Part shown: positions 1 through 5,839 of the stretch, one piece after another
How the letters are laid out: each line of letters begins with the position of its first letter
Position numbering within the stretch: the stretch's first letter is position 1
Source: an uncultured Bacilli bacterium
Lineage (GTDB): Bacteria > Bacillota_I > Bacilli_A > RF39 > UBA660
Reading direction: 5' to 3'
NCBI GenBank assembly: GCA_934101625.1
Contig: CAKORV010000028.1
Coordinates: forward strand, 1 to 15,512
DNA: 15,512 bases
The notes under the pieces: generated by a model
Told to the model about the DNA's origin: nothing
What the model saw: only the letters and a program-made list of their open reading frames with translations
The model's database searches: none
Program-made: the position numbers and the translations under genes

Positions 1-25
1 CAATAATTAATATTTTCTTTTTCAT
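1..25 (-). CDS. 5' end of an edge-truncated gene (8 codons)
   Basis: Reading leftwards, an ATG at 25-23 is preceded by TGGAG five bases upstream, a good ribosome binding site. It opens into MKKKILII before the window ends. Short basic starts followed by a hydrophobic beta strand are common in response regulators and Rossmann-type proteins, but eight residues do not identify a family. It lies just downstream of the decayed dinD on the same strand. Confidence 0.5.
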
Positions 26-48
26 AAATTCTCCATTTCAACAAATTA

Positions 49-806
49 CTATTTTATTTCATCAAGTTTCTTTTGCTCCTTTATTTCTAATTTTTTCCTA
101 CCTCATAATGTACATCTTTTGCTTCTTTCTCACCTTGTACATTATCTTTTAAAAGTTTTTGCTTCGTTTGATTTATTCTAAATAAATTAGCAACTAATTC
201 ATCTTCATTCATATTATCTAAAATATCTTCTCTATATCGTATTTTTTTCTTTTAAAAATATCATCAGCTGTTTCTCCGTTATATAAACCTTTATACCCTG
301 CATTATGAAACTCAGCCATATTTTTAACGCCTGCTGCAGAAGCAACTCTTTGCAAAGTATAATTGCCTTGCTTTGTTAACTTTCTTTGATAAAATCTTTT
401 TTTCATCATCTGATAATGAATCATATTCCTGTTCTGTTATTTCTTGTTTTCTTGTTTGTATAGCAAAAAAAGTTTGCCATAAAGCAACAACTTCTTTGCT
501 TGGATCCGCATTTTGTACTATTAAATAACATATATATCTTGAAAGTTTATAATCTTGTATATTAGCAGTGGCATTATTATTTCTTTTTGACAACCTGTTG
601 ACCTCAACAAGTTGTTCATCTATATCAAATCCAGAATTTTTACAAGCATCTTTTGCTTTATTTAAAACCTTTAAGAAATTTCTCCAGTCTTTATATTCTA
701 AAACTTTTGAAAATTCCCTAGCATACCAATATTCATTTCAATATTCATCTATATGTTTAATATTCTCAAAAATATTGTTAGTATATTTGTTTTCACTTTT
801 CTTCAT
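49..806 (-). pseudogene. dinD: Broken dinD (DNA-damage-inducible protein D family)
   Basis: The three frames, joined, give a DinD-like protein of about 250 residues; the usual length is about 275. Recognisable segments are NEYWYAREFSKVLEY near the N-terminus, RYICYLIVQNADPSKEVVALWQTFFAIQTRKQE in the middle (split here: RYICYLIVQNADPSK, then FFAIQTRKQE), QGNYTLQRVASAAGV, HNAGYKGLYNGETADDI, and DELVANLFR with VGKK near the end. Lesions: codon 23 is TGA (740-738) where relatives usually have glycine; one extra A in an A7 run (397-403); one A missing in another A7 run (242-248); and a frame break at an A6 run (91-96), giving TAG at 89-87. The usual GGTMPE.LPTP segment after VGKK is also missing, so a deletion may coincide with the last break. 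The start at 806 has GGAGGT four bases upstream. DinD is an SOS-induced protein of poorly known role. I am confident of the family and of the broken frame. Whether the indels are real or homopolymer sequencing errors cannot be seen here. Confidence 0.88.
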
Positions 807-859
807 TACTACCTCCATTTCTATTAATTATATTAATGTTTTCATTTTTATTCGAGAGT

Positions 860-868
860 ATTATAACA
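860..868 (-). promoter_or_regulatory. Extended -10 promoter for dinD
   Basis: On the minus strand TGT-TATAAT forms an extended -10 element about 55 bases upstream of the dinD start. No good -35 box lies 17 bases further up (TTTATA), which is tolerable with an extended -10. I see no CGAAC...GTTCG-type SOS box, so LexA control is not supported. Confidence 0.5.
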
Positions 869-934
869 TGTTTTTGTCTATTTATAAAGACCAGAGTAAA
901 AAAACAAAATGCACTATATTAATGCATGAAATTG

Positions 935-943
935 TGTTAAAAT
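935..943 (+). promoter_or_regulatory. Possible extended -10 promoter for the radical SAM gene
   Basis: TGT-TAAAAT is an extended -10 element that would start transcription near 950, just before a hairpin at 952-971 and about 50 bases upstream of the ATG. The -35 region is poor. A short inverted repeat, ATGCA-N9-TGCAT (909-927), lies just upstream and could be an operator. Both readings are weak. Confidence 0.35.
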
Positions 944-951
944 TATATTAA

Positions 952-971
952 CTAATATTTAGAAATATTAG
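952..971 (+). repeat. Hairpin in the leader of the radical SAM gene
   Basis: CTAATATT-TAGA-AATATTAG is an 8 bp perfect inverted repeat with a four-base loop. CTTTTAAAA and then the ribosome binding site of the next gene follow. It could be a 5' mRNA stabiliser or a weak terminator. The stem is all A/T except for the outermost C-G pair, so it would be weak. Confidence 0.45.
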
Positions 972-999
972 CTTTTAAAAAAGGAAAGGTGAAAATAAT

Positions 1000-1788
1000 A
1001 TGTTGATAGAAAACAAACACAAAACATTTGCTAATGGTACTGTTTACTCATTAATAACTGATGATGGATATCCTATTGAAGTTACAGATACATTTCTTCC
1101 AGATTACACTAAAGATGCTATCGGCAAGAAACAAAACAAGTTAAATAATTACGACCTAGGTTCAAGAAAAAATAGATGGATGATAGGTGTTAGTTGTATG
1201 AGCGGTTGCCCAATACACTGCAAATTTTGTGCTACAGGACAATTAAAAAAATGGAGAAATCTTACTGCTGAAGAAATAGTAGAACAAGTAGAATTTATAA
1301 TAGGTAAAAATCCTGAATACAAATTTGGCGAAAGCTTTGAAAATAAAATTAATTACACACGCATGGGAGAACCATTTTTAAATATTGAGAATATAAAAAA
1401 AGCCATTAGAATAATTGATTCGAAATATCCAAATGTTCACCATTTTATTTCAACAATTGGTATAAAAGGATCTGATTTTTCTTGGATTAAAGATAATATC
1501 ACTCTTCAAATTTCTCTACATAGTCTAGATGAAACTTATAGACATATATTAATCCCATTTTCCAATCTAATGTCTATTGAAGAACTTGGGAAAATAAGAA
1601 CAAAAAGTAATTTAAAAACCACATTAAATATGACACTGGTTAAGGAAAGTGATTTTGATATAGAAATACTCAAAAAATATTTTGACAAAAAATACTTCTT
1701 TATTAAATTATCGCCTATAAATAAAAATATTATATCGGAGAAAAATAATTTAGGAAGTGGAGTTATAGAAGGAATTAATTTAGTTTAA
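1000..1788 (+). CDS. RlmN/Cfr-like radical SAM protein, lacking the C-terminal cysteine motif
   Basis: This 262-residue protein matches the catalytic half of RlmN, the radical SAM enzyme that methylates C2 of adenine in 23S rRNA and tRNA. Visible are the [4Fe-4S] cluster motif CPIHCKFCATG (Cys70, Cys74, Cys77), RNLTAEEIVEQVEF, the SAM-binding TRMGEPFLN (usually GMGEP), STIGIKG, LQISLHS and the KLSPIN strand. The N-terminal accessory domain of true RlmN is absent: the protein begins at the beta-strand region (GTVYSLI..DGYPIEV), so it is a short paralogue rather than the housekeeping enzyme. In an ungapped alignment to E. coli RlmN from memory, the resolving Cys118 corresponds to Gly63, and a cysteine lies at 66 instead. 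The frame ends TAA-AAA-TAA before the usual AACGQL tail, which is carried by the next ORF in the same frame. The ATG has AAGGAAAGGTGA upstream. This is either a split enzyme or a gene broken by nonsense changes; its substrate is unknown. Confidence 0.85.
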   Translation: MLIENKHKTFANGTVYSLITDDGYPIEVTDTFLPDYTKDAIGKKQNKLNNYDLGSRKNRWMIGVSCMSGCPIHCKFCATGQLKKWRNLTAEEIVEQVEFIIGKNPEYKFGESFENKINYTRMGEPFLNIENIKKAIRIIDSKYPNVHHFISTIGIKGSDFSWIKDNITLQISLHSLDETYRHILIPFSNLMSIEELGKIRTKSNLKTTLNMTLVKESDFDIEILKKYFDKKYFFIKLSPINKNIISEKNNLGSGVIEGINLV

Positions 1789-1809
1789 AAATAAGATAGG
1801 AGGATTAAA

Positions 1810-1935
1810 ATGGAACAAATAAAAAGTGCCTTAGATGAGGCTGGCTATGATTACGCAGTAGCTATTGCTACTCAGGCAGAAATAAATGCCGGCGCTGCAT
1901 GTGGACAATTAAGCATTATTATTGAAGAAAAATAA
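1810..1935 (+). CDS. 41-residue ORF carrying the RlmN-type C-terminal catalytic cysteine motif
   Basis: The small ORF starts at an ATG with a perfect AGGAGG at 1798-1803, six bases upstream, and ends in TAA. It is the same frame as the radical SAM gene and 21 bases after its stop. The peptide has a short amphipathic start (MEQIKSALDEAGYDYAV) and then INAGAACGQLS. GAACGQL matches the RlmN tail IDAACGQL, whose cysteine (Cys355 in E. coli) is first methylated and then passes the carbon to the RNA adenine. The same stretch in full-length enzymes is the last helix and strand of the barrel. So this is the missing C-terminus of the upstream protein, not an independent gene by descent. The codons just before the ATG would read D-R-R-I-K, which also look like former coding sequence. 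Separate translation with the strong site is plausible; whether the two parts work together is open. Confidence 0.75.
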   Translation: MEQIKSALDEAGYDYAVAIATQAEINAGAACGQLSIIIEEK

Positions 1936-2006
1936 AGAAATTATTACAATGAATATACAAAAAGTTTATTTAGATTTATAAAAAAATTATATTAGTACAA
2001 ACAGAT

Positions 2007-2046
2007 AAAATGAGTAAAACATTTATTGATATGCTTTACTCATTTT
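2007..2046. terminator. Bidirectional terminator between convergent genes
   Basis: AAAATGAGTAAA and TTTACTCATTTT form a perfect 12 bp stem around a 16-base loop. The ends are A-rich on one side and T-rich on the other in both directions. It sits between the rightward radical SAM genes and the leftward NUDIX gene, so it can serve both. The loop is large and the stem AT-rich. Confidence 0.7.
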
Positions 2047-2096
2047 AATATAGAAAATTTCTACTTCTATTTTTTCTTTTACTAAGTAGTAAACTA

Positions 2097-2552
2097 TCAT
2101 AACTTTTTTTCATTATCTACATCAATCACACTGAATTTTATGTTTTTTTGATTATTTTTAATTGCTTCTACTTCAAAATCTATCATATCTTCAGGTAAAT
2201 TATTTATATCACACCAAACTAGTTCTTTACATTTATTAGGTTCATTTATTTTAATATTACCTTTATAATTTGATATTTCAAAATAGACATCATAATATGG
2301 TGATAATGATTTGTTACGTCTATTTACAACAAAGGTATCAACTATATCATTTATAGATACTTCTATTCCTAATTCCTCTTTTGCTTCTCTAACAACTGCA
2401 TCATATGTATTCTCATATTCATCTAAATGACCTGCCGGTAAAGCTAAAAATCCAGGCCATAACTTTGTCCCTTGTCTTCTTTGTAATAAAATCTTATTTT
2501 CTTTATTTTTAATTATTAAATAAACTGATGATAAAAATTTTTCTTTGTCCAT
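2097..2552 (-). CDS. NUDIX hydrolase
   Basis: This 151-residue protein is a single Nudix domain. The Nudix box runs from residue 41 to 63 and fits GX5EX7REUXEEXGU: G41, E47, R55-E56, E59-E60 and G62 are all present, with the first strands SSVYLIIKNK and ILLQRRQGTKLWPGFLALPAG before it. The family hydrolyses nucleoside diphosphates linked to another group; the substrate cannot be read from this sequence. The start is set by GGAGG at five bases before the second of two possible ATGs. The one four codons earlier has no site. It ends in TGA directly followed by TAG. The gene stands alone with its own promoter and a terminator on each side, converging on the radical SAM locus. Confidence 0.93.
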   Translation of the reverse strand: MDKEKFLSSVYLIIKNKENKILLQRRQGTKLWPGFLALPAGHLDEYENTYDAVVREAKEELGIEVSINDIVDTFVVNRRNKSLSPYYDVYFEISNYKGNIKINEPNKCKELVWCDINNLPEDMIDFEVEAIKNNQKNIKFSVIDVDNEKKL

Positions 2553-2590
2553 ACTTTCCTCCATTGTTAATAAAAAATTAACCTATATAC

Positions 2591-2619
2591 ACTTTATCAT
2601 AAGTACATATGTTTTTCAA
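2591..2619 (-). promoter_or_regulatory. Promoter of the NUDIX gene, near-copy of the lepB promoter
   Basis: The minus strand shows TTGAAA (2619-2614), a 17-base spacer and TAAAGT (2596-2591). The -10 alone is weak. However, the whole element, including the spacer AACATATGTACTTATGA, is almost the same as the consensus promoter of lepB at 5276-5304, which supports it. Confidence 0.6.
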
Positions 2620-2629
2620 TAAAACATAT

Positions 2630-2655
2630 AAAAAAGAATAGATTTTACTCTATTC
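2630..2655 (-). terminator. Rho-independent terminator after the regulator remnant
   Basis: On the minus strand GAATAGA-GTAAAA-TCTATTC forms a 7 bp stem followed by six T. It starts directly after the TGA stop of the 2656-3430 remnant. It would end leftward transcription, possibly that of the whole lepB-ASCH cluster, before the NUDIX promoter. Confidence 0.75.
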
Positions 2656-3430
2656 TCAATTACTTTCTTTATCAATTGATGATAAAGTTAATCCATATGT
2701 AGAATTATTATCAAACTTGTATGTTACGTGAATAGTAGATAAATCATAATTCTTAATATTTCTAACATAAGTATTTATATCACTTTCAGATAATTGTTCT
2801 TTAATAAGATTACCAAAGATATCACTAACTTTATATAATTTTCCATTACCTTCTAATTCAACACACAAAACTGAAACATCTACAGTAGCAAGATCAACAT
2901 GTTCATAAGGAGAATTATAATTTTTATAATATACATAATATATTTTTGAAGAAGTACTATTTGATTTAAGTTCATTGACATAATATCTATTAGTAATTCT
3001 ACTATAAATGTATTCATTATGTATATTGCTAACACTAGAATAATCTTCTATTTCACTACTAAACATATTTTTATAAGTTTCTTTTAACTTTTCTACATTA
3101 ATAGTTTTATCAACTTTTACCATTTCAGATATATAGTCAGATATTTCTGAATCATAAAGTGTTATACAATCAGAATTACTTTTAACATCTTCTGGTAATG
3201 TTCCATTAAAGTTTTCTGTTAAGGTATTTTCTAAAGCCACTAAAAGTTTTAAATCATTTGATATATCTCCATAAAAAACTTCTTTTCTAAATTCATTACC
3301 TTGAAATGAATAAATTCTATCATCAGATAATTTTATAGCATCTTTTCCGTTAGATGATAAAATACTATTTAATAATTTTTCTGCGGTATCTCTTCTTTCT
3401 TAATTCTTGAATTTTATTACCAAACTCCAT
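2656..3430 (-). pseudogene. Frame-broken remnant: XRE-type N-terminus joined to a sensor-like domain
   Basis: An ATG at 3430 with GGAG six bases upstream begins MEFGNKIQELRKK, the typical first helix of an XRE-family DNA-binding domain. That frame ends after about 21 codons. A second open frame, from about 3399 to 2656, has no start of its own upstream of a GTG at 3240. It encodes about 248 residues: DTAEKLLNSILSSN, RIYSFQG, then a polar region rich in Asn, Ser, Tyr and Asp without cysteine clusters or obvious membrane segments, ending in TGA. Helices 2 to 5 of the DNA-binding domain and any membrane anchor are missing between the two parts, so a deletion probably joined them out of frame at about 3393-3400. 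I do not recognise the second domain. The alternative is that only the 194-residue GTG-started part is a gene, but no good ribosome binding site supports that. Confidence 0.6.
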
Positions 3431-3507
3431 ATTTTTCTCCTTTACAAATCAATAATATAAATTTATGATTAAAATATCTACCATTTTAAAAAGGAATATT
3501 CGCCCGT

Positions 3508-3846
3508 TTAGTTAACATTTCTCATTTTTATAGCCAAAACCCCATATTTTTCTTGTTCATATAAACTATAATACTTTTCCATATCGTAAGGATCAGCTAT
3601 ATCATCATTTTCATAACCCATTTGACATTTATCAATTTCTTTATAAAGTTCAACAAAATCTTTAAACTTATATAATGCTTCAATTTGAATCGTTAATTTT
3701 TCTCCGTTTAATATATTTGTAAATTCTATATAATCTTTTTCTCTAAGTCTTCTTCTTTTTTCATCATAAAGTCTTAGTTCCATAGTTTTAGTACCATTCT
3801 TTATTTTATTAAATGGACTATCATTTAATTTCATCTCATGTTTCAT
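3508..3846 (-). CDS. ASCH-domain protein
   Basis: This 112-residue protein has the ASCH fold pattern. MKHEMKLNDSPFNKIKNGTK runs straight into TMELRLYDEKRRRLREKDYI, and then come EFTNILNGEKL and the tail YGVLAIKM. ASCH proteins bind RNA or nucleotides; one bacterial member hydrolyses N4-acetylcytidine, but I cannot align its catalytic residues with confidence here. The start overlaps the end region of the preceding ORF (12 bases apart) and has only a weak upstream AAAGTGAG, so it may be translated by coupling. It is the last intact gene of the lepB cluster. Confidence 0.85.
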   Translation of the reverse strand: MKHEMKLNDSPFNKIKNGTKTMELRLYDEKRRRLREKDYIEFTNILNGEKLTIQIEALYKFKDFVELYKEIDKCQMGYENDDIADPYDMEKYYSLYEQEKYGVLAIKMRNVN

Positions 3847-3857
3847 TAATTATTTTC

Positions 3858-4310
3858 TCACTTTCTTATTAAAATAGCACTTTCAAGTGTTTCACTTATT
3901 CTACTTACATTATGAAATTCTTTAAAAGCTTTTATTATATTTTTATATTCACTATATTTTAATTTTCCAATTTCTCGAAAACCATAACCACATACAGGCT
4001 TTTTATAAACTGTATCCATTTTAACATAACTATTTAAGTCTCTTTTTTTGTCATTATGTTCTTTTGAAGATGGATACTCATAAAGATATTTATAACTATA
4101 TTTATTTATCGAATATTTTTCTTCTGAATATTTTACATTATTTTTCCCAGTTAATGGTAAAAAATAATCATATTTTTCATCACTATAAATCAATAAGCAT
4201 GGTCTTCCACTCTTGTAAGCATGGTCTGGCTCATACTTTTTTGTTATAGTATTGTAAAACGTTAAACCAACAACATTAATAATATTCCCAATTAACTCCC
4301 TGTCGTACAT
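3858..4310 (-). CDS. Hypothetical protein with a MazF/PemK-like N-terminal pattern
   Basis: I do not recognise this 150-residue protein by name. Its N-terminal half reads like the SH3-type barrel of the MazF/PemK/Kid group: IINVVGLTF at the start, SGRPCLLIYSDEKYDYFLPLT (compare RPALVIS...TVAPLT), then a basic loop, and SYVKMDTVYKKPV, similar to the strand that precedes the final helix in MazF. A helix, SEYKNIIKAFKEFH, follows. No antitoxin-like small gene is adjacent; instead it lies between a PPC protein and an ASCH protein. Its ATG follows AGGTGAT, which includes the stop region of the upstream gene, so translation is probably coupled. It ends in TGA, with an in-frame TAA four codons later. 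The fold assignment is inference from pattern only. Confidence 0.5.
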   Translation of the reverse strand: MYDRELIGNIINVVGLTFYNTITKKYEPDHAYKSGRPCLLIYSDEKYDYFLPLTGKNNVKYSEEKYSINKYSYKYLYEYPSSKEHNDKKRDLNSYVKMDTVYKKPVCGYGFREIGKLKYSEYKNIIKAFKEFHNVSRISETLESAILIRK

Positions 4311-4318
4311 AAAATCAC

Positions 4319-4738
4319 CTAAAATTTAAATAAATTTAATCCAGTTATTTCATCTTTTTCTCTATCAACTATTCCATCTATAACTGTAATAATCATTTCA
4401 CATGTTGCACTTACATAAGCACTATTTAAATGTCCACCAAAAGTTTTGCCTTCCATATCACTAGCACTCATATGAATATGTGTATAAAATTCTCCATTCA
4501 TAGTATTGATAGTTCCTGTTAAACTAACAATTTCATAAGCACCTTTAAAACTATTAGAATAATATTTTTTCTCTTCTACATTGTATACTCCAACCGTAAA
4601 ATCATCAGTAGCACCCAATGCATTAACACTTGCTAAGTTTATATTTTCACTTAATGCAATATTTTTAATACTTTTAAGTATTTCTTCTCCCTTATCTATT
4701 CTTACAACATAAGTATTATTAAATTTTCTATATTCCAT
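4319..4738 (-). CDS. PPC/DUF296-domain protein
   Basis: This 139-residue protein is a single PPC (DUF296) domain of the usual bacterial length. The features are an N-terminal VVRIDKGEEILKSI, the NLASVNALGATDDFTVGVY strand pair, EIVSLTGTI, and the conserved histidines in THIHMSASD (His87, His89) and GGHL (His103), which in solved members lie close together and bind a metal. Bacterial stand-alone PPC proteins form trimers of unknown function and are often annotated as DNA-binding by analogy to plant AT-hook proteins; no AT-hook is present here. The site AAAGGAGAGAG precedes the ATG. It follows lepB by 11 bases and precedes the MazF-like gene by 8. Confidence 0.88.
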   Translation of the reverse strand: MEYRKFNNTYVVRIDKGEEILKSIKNIALSENINLASVNALGATDDFTVGVYNVEEKKYYSNSFKGAYEIVSLTGTINTMNGEFYTHIHMSASDMEGKTFGGHLNSAYVSATCEMIITVIDGIVDREKDEITGLNLFKF

Positions 4739-4749
4739 AACTCTCTCCT

Positions 4750-5235
4750 TTATATTATTTTTCCAAATCTTTTAAAAGGAAATAAAACTAAATCTACTTT
4801 TCCTTTAATTTGTTCTTTCTTCACAGGTCCTATATATCTAGAATCTTTAGAAACCATTCTATTGTCTCCTAAAACTATATATTCATCTTTACCACTTGTA
4901 AGTTCAAAATCATTAGTTTCTTGAAATTCAATTGGTGTATCAACTAACTTATCATTTATATATAGTTTGTTATTCTTATATGTTACCTTTTCATTAGGTA
5001 GACCTATAACTCTTTTAATTATTGTAGTATCTTCGGTTTTAACAACCACTATATCATATCTATTTATACCCTTCTTTAAAGCAATTTTATTAACTATAAC
5101 TAAATCTTTATCATGAAGTGTGCTTAACATAGAATCTCCATTAACAAGTCCTGGAGTAACTAAAAATGTTCTAACTAAAACAACAACAATTATAATAATA
5201 ATATAACTTAAATATTCTTTAACTAATTTCTTCAT
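4750..5235 (-). CDS. lepB: Signal peptidase I
   Basis: This is a 161-residue S26-family signal peptidase, which removes signal peptides on the outer face of the membrane. One N-terminal membrane segment (about residues 10-27, rich in Ile and Val) is followed by NGDSML with the catalytic Ser35, by IIKRVIG with the general base Lys74, and by the conserved GDNRMVSKDSR (123-133) box. The start at 5235 was chosen because it has GGTGAT upstream and lies about 34 bases after the promoter. An upstream ATG at 5304 would add 23 residues but falls within the -35 box. Position next to rplS is common in Bacillota. Confidence 0.96.
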   Translation of the reverse strand: MKKLVKEYLSYIIIIIVVVLVRTFLVTPGLVNGDSMLSTLHDKDLVIVNKIALKKGINRYDIVVVKTEDTTIIKRVIGLPNEKVTYKNNKLYINDKLVDTPIEFQETNDFELTSGKDEYIVLGDNRMVSKDSRYIGPVKKEQIKGKVDLVLFPFKRFGKII

Positions 5236-5275
5236 TTTATCACCAATCTTTAAATAATTTATACAACATAAATAA

Positions 5276-5304
5276 ATTATATTATAAGCACATATGTTTG
5301 TCAA
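5276..5304 (-). promoter_or_regulatory. Consensus promoter of the lepB cluster
   Basis: The minus strand has TTGACA (5304-5299), exactly 17 bases and TATAAT (5281-5276), a perfect sigma-A match. The spacer contains the palindrome ACATATGT and is shared with the NUDIX promoter. Transcription should begin near 5269. Confidence 0.9.
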
Positions 5305-5325
5305 TACGTTTTAAGTATTTTAATC

Positions 5326-5360
5326 AAAAAAAAGAAACTAGGTTTAATCCTAATTTCTTT
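5326..5360 (-). terminator. Terminator of rplS, overlapping its last codons
   Basis: AAAGAAATTAGG-ATTAAA-CCTAGTTTCTTT forms a 12 bp stem with one T-G pair, followed by a run of eight T (part of it within the stem). The upstream arm includes the final codons and the TAG stop of rplS. It separates rplS from the lepB promoter. Confidence 0.85.
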
Positions 5361-5688
5361 CTTTAATCTTGAATGTTCCTTTAAGTCCTGATAAGAAGTT
5401 AAGTTTAGCTCTTCTAACTTTACCTTTTTTAATTACAGTAATTTTATCAATTAATGGACTATTTACTGGGAATACTCTGTTGATTCCAACATTACCAGAT
5501 TTCTTTCTAACTGTAAATGTTTCTGAAACACTTCCACCTTTTCTAGATGTAACAACACCTTCATAAGATTGAATTCTTTCTCTTTTACCTTCAACAATCT
5601 TAACATCAACTCTAACAGTATCTCCTACTCTAAATTCAGGTACATTAGGATTGATTTGTTTCTTGTTAATCTTATCAATTAGATTCAT
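5350..5688 (-). CDS. rplS: Ribosomal protein L19
   Basis: This is a 112-residue L19, full length for the family, located at the interface of the 30S and 50S subunits. Conserved parts are [54 protein letters not shown] and VRRAKLNFL near the end. The start at 5688 has AAAGGAGAGA upstream. It has its own promoter and terminator, so it is probably a single-gene unit. Ends in TAG. Confidence 0.98.
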   Translation of the reverse strand: MNLIDKINKKQINPNVPEFRVGDTVRVDVKIVEGKRERIQSYEGVVTSRKGGSVSETFTVRKKSGNVGINRVFPVNSPLIDKITVIKKGKVRRAKLNFLSGLKGTFKIKERN

Positions 5689-5748
5689 AATATCTCTCCT
5701 TTACATTGCTTTATTTAATCATACATAATATAATGCATCGGATTAAGC
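5689..5748 (-). promoter_or_regulatory. Possible L19 leader in the rplS 5' UTR
   Basis: The leader of about 60 bases starts with TTGCTTAAT and, just before the ribosome binding site, contains ATTAAATAAAGCAA, so TTGCTT can pair with AAGCAA and close a structure over the leader. Low-GC Gram-positive rplS genes are known to carry a structured L19 leader. I can show only the closing stem and cannot test the full consensus. Confidence 0.3.
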
Positions 5749-5754
5749 AAATAT

Positions 5755-5783
5755 AATATAGCACAAACTAAGGAAATAAGCAA
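5755..5783 (-). promoter_or_regulatory. Promoter of rplS
   Basis: TTGCTT (5783-5778), a 17-base spacer and TATATT (5760-5755) with TGC just before the -10 make an extended sigma-A promoter between dnaJ and rplS. rplS is therefore not dependent on heat-shock operon readthrough. Confidence 0.75.
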
Positions 5784-5839
5784 GAAAAATCAACTAAAAT
5801 CTTTCCCAAAAAGCATTCATTATCTCTTTCTTTAAAGAT

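Noticed and set aside
568..951. 127-codon plus-strand ORF
   Set aside because: It lies mostly antisense to the dinD remnant, which has clear homology on the other strand, and it has no recognisable domain or ribosome binding site.
1810..1935. Small ORF next to a radical SAM gene as a RiPP precursor peptide
   Set aside because: The layout looks like a peptide-modifying cluster, but the peptide contains GAACGQL, the C-terminal catalytic motif of RlmN, in the same frame as the upstream gene. Common descent with the enzyme's own tail explains it better.
2078..2093. Palindrome TTTACTA-AG-TAGTAAA as a second terminator after the NUDIX gene
   Set aside because: Neither strand has a T-run after it, and the 2007-2046 hairpin already serves this gap.
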